Part shown: positions 15,514 through 23,058 of the stretch, piece by piece
Numbering within the stretch: position 1 is the stretch's first letter
Layout of the letters: each line of letters opens with the position of its first letter
DNA from: an uncultured Saprospiraceae bacterium
GTDB lineage: Bacteria; Bacteroidota; Bacteroidia; Chitinophagales; Saprospiraceae
Direction of reading: 5' to 3'
DNA: 42,351 bases
NCBI GenBank assembly: GCA_937951685.1
Contig: CALFBG010000217.1
Span: 1-42,351, forward strand
Position numbers and translations under genes: made by a program
The notes under the pieces: generated by a model
Database searches by the model: none
What the model was told of the DNA's origin: nothing
The model's input: only the letters and a program-made list of their open reading frames with translations

Positions 15514-16590
15514 TTACTGTTCAATCAACGCTTTGATAATTGTACTAAGCTGCGATTGGGTTTCCCGACCTTTTGACAGCCCCGTGAATTTCAAGGCAGC
15601 GGTATAATCTTCCGCGAGATTTAAATCTTTTTGCTTTCGGTAATGGAAGCACTTTTTCTCACAAAAATAATTAGCTAAGTATTCTTGTTCCGTTTGACCC
15701 GGCGTTGGTATAAGCAAAGCTTTTTGCTGGAGTTTTGCCAAATCCATGATGGTACTATATCCCGAGCGGCAAAGAATCAACTTCGCGCTCAGCATCAAAT
15801 CATTCAAGGCTTCGCTCGTCAAATAAGGATAGATTTGGATACTATTTTTAAAATATGGCGTTTTTGCAAGTTGAGCTTTACCTTGCACAATACAAGCACT
15901 AAGCTTTAACGCAGGAAGTTGCTGAAGGACAAGCTTTTCCAGATAAGTTCTTTGTGGTTCGGGACCAGAAAGTACGACGACCAAATCGTAGGAAAGGGTT
16001 CTTTGATACTTGGTCATTCGAGATAGCGGACCGAGGTAGCGGAGCGTTTTGAGCGTTGTTCCGTGCGATAATTCTCCAGCCAAACTCATCGCTTCTTTTT
16101 CAAAGTCGGGCACCCAGCATTCATCAAAGCGTTTAATCCAGAAATGATTTCCCCAGGCGATTACTTTTTCGAGCAGTTGATTAGGTGCCTTAATATTGAG
16201 TTGATGCGTTAGAAAAATATTCTGGGTAGCGGCGTGATAACAACCAAAGCGGTTATCCGAAATGATGACATCAATACTTTCCGATTCAACTATTTTTTGG
16301 ATGGCACGATGTTCTTGCCAAATGGTTCGTAAGATATGAGGCATTTGCAAAGCCATATTAAATACCATATTTTCCCAGCGGTATTTAATTCGATAAGAAG
16401 GCAATTCAAAAAAACGTAAGGTTGGAAATTCGGCTTTTAGTAACTGCAAAGCGCCACCGTCCGTCGCAATATATACCATTTGTTTTTCTGCGAGTAACGC
16501 ACGAATAATGGGAATACAGCGGGTAGCGTGACCGAGTCCCCAGTCTAAAGGTGTAAGGAGAAAGCGTTTGGAAGGACTCAAGACTGGCAT
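15514..16590 (-). CDS. GT28/MurG-like glycosyltransferase
   Basis: 358 residues, GT-B fold. The N-terminal motif DWGLGHATR (16-24) is the glycine-rich acceptor-side loop of MurG-like enzymes. The C-terminal nucleotide-sugar site is LILCRSGYSTIMDLAKLQ followed by IPTPGQTEQEYLAN. No signal peptide or membrane helix; probably peripheral at the inner membrane. It is not MurG itself (no cell-wall cluster, divergent motifs). Bacteroidota carry such orphan enzymes widely; donor and acceptor are unknown. Convergent with pth. Confidence 0.85.
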   Translation of the reverse strand: MPVLSPSKRFLLTPLDWGLGHATRCIPIIRALLAEKQMVYIATDGGALQLLKAEFPTLRFFELPSYRIKYRWENMVFNMALQMPHILRTIWQEHRAIQKIVESESIDVIISDNRFGCYHAATQNIFLTHQLNIKAPNQLLEKVIAWGNHFWIKRFDECWVPDFEKEAMSLAGELSHGTTLKTLRYLGPLSRMTKYQRTLSYDLVVVLSGPEPQRTYLEKLVLQQLPALKLSACIVQGKAQLAKTPYFKNSIQIYPYLTSEALNDLMLSAKLILCRSGYSTIMDLAKLQQKALLIPTPGQTEQEYLANYFCEKKCFHYRKQKDLNLAEDYTAALKFTGLSKGRETQSQLSTIIKALIEQ

Positions 16591-16730
16591 TTATTTTTTA
16601 CCCGGTGCATTTAAGATGTTTATCACAAAAATCTAAAATAAACTTATCTTCACGATAAATTATACGTTCTAGCTTGACTACGAGCGTCAACTAATTGCCA
16701 CAGCAAGGCATCTCCATAAAGTTAAAAGAA

Positions 16731-16877
16731 ATGAAAAAACGACGTAACACCTTCACGATGTTTATTTTTTTACTACTTAGTTGTAGTCTGACGAGTTGTA
16801 GAGCTGGAGATTGCGCCTGTCCAAAATTCTCTTTATCTGAGTTGGTAACAAGCCTAATCTCCAGCTTTCCTTGGTAA
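16731..16877 (+). CDS. Very small lipoprotein
   Basis: 48 residues from ATG 16731, which follows a purine-rich AAAAGAA. Positively charged start (MKKRRN), hydrophobic core and lipobox LTSC (Cys about residue 23), then a short Cys-containing mature part (CRAGDCACPKFS). It is shorter than most lipoproteins and no family is recognised. An 11-bp inverted repeat (16802-16812 with 16856-16866) lies inside the 3' half of the frame, so either the mRNA has a hairpin near its end or the frame is partly fortuitous. Confidence 0.5.
   Translation: MKKRRNTFTMFIFLLLSCSLTSCRAGDCACPKFSLSELVTSLISSFPW
16802..16866 (+). repeat. 11-bp inverted repeat inside the small lipoprotein gene
   Basis: AGCTGGAGATT at 16802-16812 and AATCTCCAGCT at 16856-16866 are perfect complements separated by 43 nt. 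TTTCC follows, too weak a T-run for a confident terminator. Confidence 0.5.
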
Positions 16878-16906
16878 TTGATAATTGATCTTTAGATTGC
16901 TACTGT

Positions 16907-18508
16907 TTAGTTCAATCTAATTTCATCTTGTTTATCATCGTAGAATCGATATTCGGTGAGTGCAACATTTGCATCGCCCATTACTTTAATCCATTTCCAG
17001 TATTTGAGGTACCACTGCTTTTGTTTACTTTTCCAACCTTTCGTCAAGTAAGCTTCGATGTAAGGATGTACTAATAAGCTCAATTTTGCGTGCGGCCGAG
17101 ACTGGACGATAAATTCTAAATCTCGTTCAATATCATCCGTTAATAAAATTGAAGCATTAATTTTCCCCGTCCCGTTACACGATGGGCAAACTTCGGCAGT
17201 ATTAATATTAACTTCTGGTCTTACTCTTTGTCGGGTAATTTGCATCAACCCAAACTTACTCAATGGTAAAATGGTATGTTGTGCGCGATCCTTTTTCATG
17301 AAATCTTTCATTGACTTCACTAAGAGTCGGCGATGATCGGCAACCCGCATATCGATAAAATCGACAATAATAATACCTCCGATATCTCTCAAACGCAACT
17401 GTCGAGCAATTTCTGCGGCAGATTCCATATTGACATCCAGCACGGCTTTGGCTTGATCTCCTTTAACTACTTTATGACCGCTATTAACATCAACGACGTG
17501 CATTGCTTCCGTGTGTTCGATCACCAGATAAGCACCACTAGGCATCGTTGCGGTTTTACCAAAAGACGATTTTATTTGTCTAGAGATCCCATAATTTTCA
17601 AAGATAGATTTGCTTGACCGGTGCAGTTTTACGATTTTCACCTGCTCGGGAGAAATCCCTGCCATGAAAGTCTTGATGTTGAGAAAAAGCTCTTTATCAT
17701 TAACTACAATTCGATTGAAAGAATCATTCAAGATATCTCGAAGAATACTAGACGCTTTGTCTAGTTCACTCAGTAACTTTATGGGAGCGTTTGCTTTATG
17801 CAATTGCTTAAAAATACTTTCCCACTTTTCCATCATGATGATGAGCTCTTCGTGTAAGTCTGCAACTTTCTTTCCTTCTGCGGCAGTTCTAACGATTAGA
17901 CCAAAATTTTTGGGTCGGATACTTTCCACTAGTACTTTCAAACGTTGTCTTTCTTCGGCGTTCGCTATTTTCTTCGAAACGGCAACGACATTTGAAAATG
18001 GTGTGAGTACAAGGTATCTTCCTGGGATCGTCATTTCACAACTCAGACGTGGACCTTTGGTGGAGATTGGTTCTTTCAACACTTGCACGAGAATCGGCGC
18101 CTTTTTATTTAAGACTTGATCGATTTTACCCGTTTTGATAATTTCTGGTTCTAGCTCGAAATTATCCAAGTTATGCGTGTTGATTTTCCCAGACATTGCG
18201 CCTTCGGTGTACTTGAGTAGAGATCTTAATTTTGGCCCGAGGTCGGTATAGTGTAGAAAAGCATCTTTTTTGTGACCAATATCGACGAAGGCGGCGTTAA
18301 GACCGGGCATCAATTTGCGGATTTTCCCGACAAAGATGTCACCTACCGTAAAATTAGTATTCGTTTGTTGGTAGTGTAATTCTACCAATTTAGAATTTTC
18401 AAGTAATGCTATTTCAACTTCCGAAGGGGTTGAATTGATGATTAATTCTTTCGTATCTGTATTTCCTCCTTTTTTAGGTGTGGATGGGACACTCGACGCT
18501 TGCTGCAT
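16907..18508 (-). CDS. rng: Ribonuclease G (Rne/Rng family)
   Basis: 533 residues, normal for Bacteroidota RNase G. An S1-like RNA-binding region (about 53-130: VGDIFVGKIRKLMPGLNAAFVDIG) is followed by the catalytic core with HVVDVNSG (D340) and IIIVDFIDMR (D383), the two metal-binding aspartates, and the zinc-link CPSC (C441, C444). The enzyme cleaves single-stranded A/U-rich RNA in rRNA maturation and mRNA decay. The first 19 residues are a non-conserved Ser/Pro/Lys-rich addition, but no later ATG exists before the conserved ELIINSTPSEVEIAL start. It is the last gene of the HU - TPR - AURKAIP1-like - rng block. A 15-bp inverted repeat lies about 150 nt upstream. Confidence 0.95.
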   Translation of the reverse strand: MQQASSVPSTPKKGGNTDTKELIINSTPSEVEIALLENSKLVELHYQQTNTNFTVGDIFVGKIRKLMPGLNAAFVDIGHKKDAFLHYTDLGPKLRSLLKYTEGAMSGKINTHNLDNFELEPEIIKTGKIDQVLNKKAPILVQVLKEPISTKGPRLSCEMTIPGRYLVLTPFSNVVAVSKKIANAEERQRLKVLVESIRPKNFGLIVRTAAEGKKVADLHEELIIMMEKWESIFKQLHKANAPIKLLSELDKASSILRDILNDSFNRIVVNDKELFLNIKTFMAGISPEQVKIVKLHRSSKSIFENYGISRQIKSSFGKTATMPSGAYLVIEHTEAMHVVDVNSGHKVVKGDQAKAVLDVNMESAAEIARQLRLRDIGGIIIVDFIDMRVADHRRLLVKSMKDFMKKDRAQHTILPLSKFGLMQITRQRVRPEVNINTAEVCPSCNGTGKINASILLTDDIERDLEFIVQSRPHAKLSLLVHPYIEAYLTKGWKSKQKQWYLKYWKWIKVMGDANVALTEYRFYDDKQDEIRLN

Positions 18509-18657
18509 AAGTAAACAGATTATACATTGACAAGTTTTAGAAAACTTGCAGGTTAGAATATGTGCGAGTACGTAAAAAGAGGAACTATTGCTAGAGTTAG
18601 TAGCAACCCGATAAGAGGTCTATAGTTGTAAAAGTAAAGTAGTATTAAATATCAAAT

Positions 18658-18713
18658 AAGATCAGCATATAAAATCAATGCGCGAATCACTAATTTAATT
18701 ATATGCTGATCTT
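18658..18713. repeat. 15-bp inverted repeat between the AURKAIP1-like gene and rng
   Basis: AAGATCAGCATATAA (18658-18672) and its perfect complement at 18699-18713, with a 26-nt loop. On the plus strand it is followed by TTTATAT, on the minus strand by ATTTGATATTT. It may terminate the upstream minus-strand transcript or be a structured leader of rng mRNA. Confidence 0.6.
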
Positions 18714-18797
18714 TTTATATAAGTACAAAACGAGTGCCAATAGCGATGTTGCAATAAATGCGACGACTAAGCGACTCGGGAAAAATAATCTTATTAA

Positions 18798-18893
18798 TTA
18801 TTTATTTTTCTTTTTATGTCTATTCTTGCGTAGTCTTTTCTTACGCTTATGCGTTGAAATCTTATGACGTTTACGCTTTTTTCCACAAGGCAT
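18798..18893 (-). CDS. AURKAIP1/COX24-domain basic small protein (mS38-like)
   Basis: 31 residues, beginning MPCGKKRKRHKISTHKRK and ending in KKKNK; more than half Lys, Arg or His. This matches the tiny AURKAIP1/COX24-domain proteins found across Bacteroidota, which are related to the conserved basic core of mitochondrial ribosomal protein mS38; a ribosome-associated role is therefore likely. All 31 codons were read on the minus strand from ATG 18893 to TAA 18798. It lies between the TPR lipoprotein and rng genes, and is too short for usual gene callers. Confidence 0.88.
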   Translation of the reverse strand: MPCGKKRKRHKISTHKRKKRLRKNRHKKKNK

Positions 18894-18950
18894 ATTAATA
18901 TTGTTTTAAATTTAAAAATTTTATTTATAAAGTCCTTAACAAATAAGGTT

Positions 18951-19742
18951 TTATTTTTGTTGAAGCAACTGGCATTTATCATTTAATGCTGCTGCTTTTG
19001 CTGTATTTCCGAGTCCTTGGTAAGCTTGTGCGAGCAAACAAGTTGCTTTTTGATTATTTGCATCTAGGCTTAGTACCACTTCCAAACGTTTGGCTGCTTT
19101 TTCATATTGCCCCGTTTGTAAGCCTAAGCGAGCAAGTGTATTGAGCACCGAAATATTCTTAGGATCTTTTTTATTCAATTCTAACAACATCTGAATCCCT
19201 TTCATAGGATTATCTTTCAGTGGGTATTCCGTGTAACACAAAGCAAGATTAACTTGATGTGTGGTATTTGTAGGATTAATTGAAATTGCGTTTTCGAAAG
19301 CACGAATTGCTCGATTAGCACAAAATTTCCGAATTTTTTCAACTTTTGTACGCTGCACAGCGATGGAATAAGTAGTTCCGGCAATGGACCATGCTTGTTC
19401 CGTATTTTCAATCGTCGCAATTTCCTCCGCATAGTGTCCTGCTACCGCCGCGTTGCCAAATTGATACCATTTCTGGGATAATAATTTGAACTGTTCGACT
19501 TTATCAGCGTCTGATTTCACGGTCTTGAGTCCTCCTTCTAGGGCCAGTATCTCCGATCTTTCTGCGACGCTTAAGCTATCTTTAGCGTTGCGCACCAGAC
19601 TCTTTACGTCTGTACTTTCTAAGGTAAGCGATCTTGCTTTTTCTACGATCTTTTGTTCTTTCGGTTTGGTATTACAACCAAAATAAAGTCCTAAGAACAA
19701 GCATAAAGCAGCACCAACTACAAAAAGTTGTTGTCTAGACAT
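18951..19742 (-). CDS. TPR-repeat lipoprotein
   Basis: 263 residues. The N-terminal hydrophobic segment (about 6-22) ends in YFGC, a plausible lipobox with Cys23. After a charged linker come TPR units: about 103-145 (AWSIAGTTYSIAVQ), about 145-180 (AIRAFENAISINPTNTTHQVNLALCYTEYP), about 183-215 (LLELNKKDPKNISVLNTLARLGLQTGQYEKAAKRLE) and about 217-258. It starts 5 nt after the HU stop, so both share a transcript. TPR proteins beside HU are common in Bacteroidota; a role has not been assigned as far as I know. Confidence 0.85.
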   Translation of the reverse strand: MSRQQLFVVGAALCLFLGLYFGCNTKPKEQKIVEKARSLTLESTDVKSLVRNAKDSLSVAERSEILALEGGLKTVKSDADKVEQFKLLSQKWYQFGNAAVAGHYAEEIATIENTEQAWSIAGTTYSIAVQRTKVEKIRKFCANRAIRAFENAISINPTNTTHQVNLALCYTEYPLKDNPMKGIQMLLELNKKDPKNISVLNTLARLGLQTGQYEKAAKRLEVVLSLDANNQKATCLLAQAYQGLGNTAKAAALNDKCQLLQQK

Positions 19743-19747
19743 TGCGC

Positions 19748-20065
19748 TTAATCTAAGTTATTTATTTCTTCCTCGGGCATGGATGTTACCTGAGTTTTAA
19801 CTTGATCTACAAAAATTTTAGCCGGTTTGAAAGCCGGGATAAAATGCTCAGGAATCTCTATCGCTTCATTTTTCTTTATATGTCGACCAATTTTTTTGGC
19901 TCTCTTTTTCACTACAAAGCTACCAAATCCTCTAATATATACGTTTTCACCATCAGACAAAGAGCTCTTGACCTCTTTAAAGAATGTTTCCAATGCGACT
20001 AACACGTCTACCTTTGGAACACCCGTTTTCTCTGAAATTGCTGCAACTAAATCAGCTTTTCTCAT
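19748..20065 (-). CDS. HU/IHF-family DNA-binding protein
   Basis: 105 residues. The family signature is present: ADLVAAISEKTGVPKVDVLVALETFF, GENVYIRGFGSF, and the arm region GRHIKKNEAIEIP followed by IPAFKPAKIF. The canonical arm tip RNPxTG, whose proline kinks DNA, reads RHIKKN here, as in other Bacteroidota proteins of this subfamily that have RNISKN. A 14-residue acidic tail follows. It binds and bends DNA as a nucleoid protein. First gene of the block continuing with the TPR lipoprotein. A small hairpin CGTCA-AAAG-TGACG lies at 20109-20122 in its leader. Confidence 0.95.
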   Translation of the reverse strand: MRKADLVAAISEKTGVPKVDVLVALETFFKEVKSSLSDGENVYIRGFGSFVVKKRAKKIGRHIKKNEAIEIPEHFIPAFKPAKIFVDQVKTQVTSMPEEEINNLD

Positions 20066-20616
20066 TGCTATTCTTTGGTTTATAATAAGTTATGAATATC
20101 TTTAGACTCGTCAAAAGTGACGCAAATCTCGGGATTTTATTCTTTAAATGAAAATAAAATCCACTTTATTTCTAGCATTTCTTTATAAAACGCCTATTTA
20201 TAAAGCCTTAAGCCCTCAACTAATTATTTTTTTAAATAAATTAACGTGAATTTGGGCTTCAGCAAGGCTTTTCAACGAAGCAGAAGCTCAAAAGTTCCTC
20301 GAACCATTCAACTAAAATGATCAGTCTATCAACTTAAGTTTAATTTGAACCACAAATATCCTTTAAAAAGGCTAGAGATGCAAGATTTTATCACTTTACC
20401 GTCGAATTATATTAATTGCTTCGCCAGCGAGCACCATATTGAATCCCCGCAGTCGTAAATAATCCTTCAAAAGCCAATCTTACTACAATCTTATTATTAG
20501 TGCATTAAAAGCCATTATTTTAGACGTTGTATTGCTCTACCGGAGAAGTGCTAACACGCCCAACAAATCTACACTAGCTTTATTTAATTTAATTATCTTT
20601 GCAAAAAATACAATAT
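20066..20616. other. Divergent intergenic region HU / yicC
   Basis: About 550 nt without a convincing ORF. Seen inside: the hairpin at 20109-20122 before HU, a loose inverted repeat AAGCCC/GGGCTT with an AT-rich inner stem at 20210-20259, and the yicC -7 element at 20595-20602. Otherwise AT-rich with no recognised RNA gene. Confidence 0.5.
20595..20602 (+). promoter_or_regulatory. -7 element of the yicC promoter
   Basis: TATCTTTG matches TAnnTTTG exactly; no good -33 is seen. The G is only 14 nt before the ATG at 20617, so the transcript would have a very short leader. Confidence 0.5.
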
Positions 20617-21492
20617 ATGTTATTATCAATGACTGGGTACGGAAGAGGAATAAAGACTTTTCGAGAAAAAACGATTACGATTGAGATCAGGTCTTTGAAT
20701 AGTAAGTTCACCGATCTACGGTTAAAACTCCCCCAAAATTACAAGGATAAAGAACACTTCTTAAGAAAAGTAATCACGCAAGAAACTCACCGTGGGAAGA
20801 TTGATCTTAGCATTAGTGTAACTTCACTCGCTGGAGCGGATGATTATGGTCTCAACAAATCCTTATTCAAAAAATATTATCATGAATTGAAAGCCTTGTC
20901 CACCGAGTTGGAAATGCCACCGGGAGACTTGATGCAAGCGGTACTAAAGTTGCCAAACGTTATCACTTCCGAGGAAGGCTCGATCGACGATGAGGAATGG
21001 GCAGCGGTACAAGAGACTTTGAAAGAAGCGATTAGTAATTTTACGGCTTTTCGCCGAACGGAAGGAGAAGTGATGAAGGCAGATTGTCTGTCTCACTGTG
21101 CACATATTTTAGCGGCCCTAAAAAAGATTGAACCTTTTGAGACGGAGCGTGTTGAAAAACTACGCAAACGCATTACACAAAATATGGACGAATACGTTGG
21201 TAAAGACAATATCGACGCGAATAGATTTGAGCAAGAGATTCTATACTATTTGGAAAAGATCGACGTCACCGAAGAGAAGGTTAGATTGGAGCAACATTGC
21301 AAATATTTTGCAGAAGTACTCGAAACGAAAAGTTCTTCCAAAGGCAAGAAGTTAAGCTTTATTAGTCAGGAAATGGGTCGAGAGATTAATACATTAGGCT
21401 CTAAAGCCAATTCTTCCGACATCCAACGCTTGGTTGTACAGATGAAAGATGAGCTCGAAAAAATCAAAGAACAAGTTCTTAATGCCGTTTAG
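20617..21492 (+). CDS. YicC/YloC-family endoribonuclease
   Basis: 291 residues from ATG 20617; the family begins with M-(L/I)-x-SMTGYGR, which fixes this start against an in-frame TTG at 20599. The N-terminal YicC domain (SMTGYGRG, then EIRSLNSKFTDLRLKLP) and the C-terminal DUF1732 region (about 205-291; DANRFEQEILYYLEKIDVTEE, EMGREINTLGSKAN) are complete. Members are implicated in RNA turnover in E. coli and B. subtilis. Typically beside gmk, as here (86 nt). Confidence 0.93.
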   Translation: MLLSMTGYGRGIKTFREKTITIEIRSLNSKFTDLRLKLPQNYKDKEHFLRKVITQETHRGKIDLSISVTSLAGADDYGLNKSLFKKYYHELKALSTELEMPPGDLMQAVLKLPNVITSEEGSIDDEEWAAVQETLKEAISNFTAFRRTEGEVMKADCLSHCAHILAALKKIEPFETERVEKLRKRITQNMDEYVGKDNIDANRFEQEILYYLEKIDVTEEKVRLEQHCKYFAEVLETKSSSKGKKLSFISQEMGREINTLGSKANSSDIQRLVVQMKDELEKIKEQVLNAV

Positions 21493-21578
21493 CTTTTAGC
21501 ATTCATTAAGCATTGATTACTCGCAGAATACCGTTTTATACCACTATCACTATACTTTTTGGTGAAATATTAGTTTGA

Positions 21579-22139
21579 ATGAATAAATTGATTCTCTTTA
21601 CAGCGCCTTCTGGAGCAGGAAAAACAACGATTGTCCAACATTTATTAAAGCAATTTGATAAATTATCATTTTCTGTCTCTGCCACTAATCGAAAACGACG
21701 GGAACACGAAGTCCACGGAAAAGATTACTACTTCCTTAGTACTGGTGAGTTCCAACGAAGAGTTGCCAGAGGAGATTTTTTAGAATGGGAAGAAGTTTAT
21801 GAAAAACAATATTACGGTACGCTAAAACGAGAAATTAAGCGTGTTTGGAAGGAAAACAAGCACGTCATTTTTGATATTGACGTCAAAGGAGCTTGCAGTA
21901 TCAAAGCCGCTTATCCAGATACTTTAGCCGTTTTTGTAAAGCCTCCCTCTCCCGAAGTTCTCTTCGAACGACTCCGAAATCGTAGAACGGAAACCGAAGA
22001 AAGTTTACAAAAAAGAATAAAACGGGCTAAATTAGAGTTAGAATATGAAAATAAATTTGATCTTGTTTTAGTTAATGATATCTTAGAGGATACCTTTGAG
22101 AAGGCGGAAAAGATCATACAAAACTTTATTTCAAGTTAG
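21579..22139 (+). CDS. gmk: Guanylate kinase
   Basis: 186 residues, the normal length. It phosphorylates GMP to GDP with ATP in the cytoplasm. The P-loop is APSGAGKTT (9-17). The GMP-binding lid region has SVSATNRKRREHEVHGKDYYFLS, where the canonical TTRxPRxxE is written as ATNRKRREHE, an acceptable variant. IDVKGACSIK follows and the C-terminal lid has RLRNRRTETEESLQKR. Follows yicC on the same strand and precedes apaG. Confidence 0.96.
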   Translation: MNKLILFTAPSGAGKTTIVQHLLKQFDKLSFSVSATNRKRREHEVHGKDYYFLSTGEFQRRVARGDFLEWEEVYEKQYYGTLKREIKRVWKENKHVIFDIDVKGACSIKAAYPDTLAVFVKPPSPEVLFERLRNRRTETEESLQKRIKRAKLELEYENKFDLVLVNDILEDTFEKAEKIIQNFISS

Positions 22140-22183
22140 TACTGGCTCAAGAATGATCCTGTAGTTAGAAAACTATCGCTTAT

Positions 22184-22570
22184 ATGGAAACGCTTACGAC
22201 AAATGGCATTACAATCACCGTAGAAGGTTTTTATCAATCTGGTTATTCTAAACCGAAAGACAGTAAATTTATTTTTGCCTACCGGATTAATATTGAAAAC
22301 AATAGTGATGACACCGTTCAATTATTACGCCGACACTGGTTTATCTTTGACTCTAGTGGCGTCAAAAAAGAAGTTGAAGGAGAAGGTGTCATTGGTAAAC
22401 AACCCGTTTTAGCGCCGGGACAATCGCATAATTACATTTCTTGGGTTCCCCTCATTTCTGAAATTGGTAAGATGCACGGTAACTTTCTGATGCAGCGCCA
22501 ATCTGACCAGACACAATTTAGAGTTACCGTACCCCTTTTTACCTTAATCGTGCCACATAAGCTAAACTAA
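22184..22570 (+). CDS. apaG: ApaG domain protein
   Basis: 128 residues, complete. The family core is YRINIENNSDDTVQLLRRHW followed by VEGEGVIGKQPVLAPGQSHNY. ApaG is a small fibronectin-like beta-sandwich; the E. coli protein is linked to cobalt resistance and magnesium, but the molecular action is unclear. Third in the yicC - gmk - apaG run (44 nt after gmk) and convergent with the RidA gene (13 nt). Confidence 0.93.
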   Translation: METLTTNGITITVEGFYQSGYSKPKDSKFIFAYRINIENNSDDTVQLLRRHWFIFDSSGVKKEVEGEGVIGKQPVLAPGQSHNYISWVPLISEIGKMHGNFLMQRQSDQTQFRVTVPLFTLIVPHKLN

Positions 22571-22583
22571 ACCTCCCACGCTT

Positions 22584-23009
22584 TTAATCCTCAATCACTG
22601 CCATACATTTTAACTCGATTGCAATCGGCGTCGGCAAAGAATCAATGCCAACCGTCGTGCGACAAGGCAAATTATCTTTAAAATATTCCGCATAAATTCG
22701 ATTGTAGCAATCAAAGTCTCTTTTCATATCGGTAAGGAATACTGTAACATCTACTAAAGCGTTCCAATCTGCCCCACTCGCTTCCAATACAAGTTTTACA
22801 TTTTTAAATACAGCATGGCACTGCGCTTCAAAGTCAAATTTTGTAAAATTCCCCGATTTACTTTGTTCCAAACCCGGTACGCCATTCGTCTCCGGATCTC
22901 TCGGTCCAATTCCAGAAAGGAACAATAAATTTCCAACTCTCCGCGCATGTGGATAAAGACCTACCGGCTTGGGCGCTTTATCTGCATCAATCTTTGTTAC
23001 TTTAGCCAT
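22584..23009 (-). CDS. RidA-family (YjgF/UK114) deaminase
   Basis: 141 residues from ATG 23009, chosen because the conserved region starts just after it; 24 upstream in-frame codons would run into the recJ end. Motifs: GLYPHARRVGNLLFLSGIGPRDPETN, the DVTVFLTDM strand, and PCRTTVGIDSLPTPIAIE with the arginine that holds the substrate carboxylate. RidA proteins hydrolyse reactive enamines/imines; the GIGPRDP-type sequence is closer to the 2-aminomuconate-deaminase-like branch, but no kynurenine-pathway genes are present here, so only the family is called. Confidence 0.9.
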   Translation of the reverse strand: MAKVTKIDADKAPKPVGLYPHARRVGNLLFLSGIGPRDPETNGVPGLEQSKSGNFTKFDFEAQCHAVFKNVKLVLEASGADWNALVDVTVFLTDMKRDFDCYNRIYAEYFKDNLPCRTTVGIDSLPTPIAIELKCMAVIED

Positions 23010-23058
23010 AATTTTTTTTATGCAAATGTAATTTTTTTTCGAGTTCCAACCTACGAAC

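Noticed and set aside
17610-18119. 169-residue plus-strand ORF over rng
   Set aside because: Antisense shadow of the conserved RNase G core.
18794-18982. 62-residue minus-strand ORF over the AURKAIP1-like gene
   Set aside because: It is an overlapping frame; the 31-residue basic frame matches a known family, this one does not.
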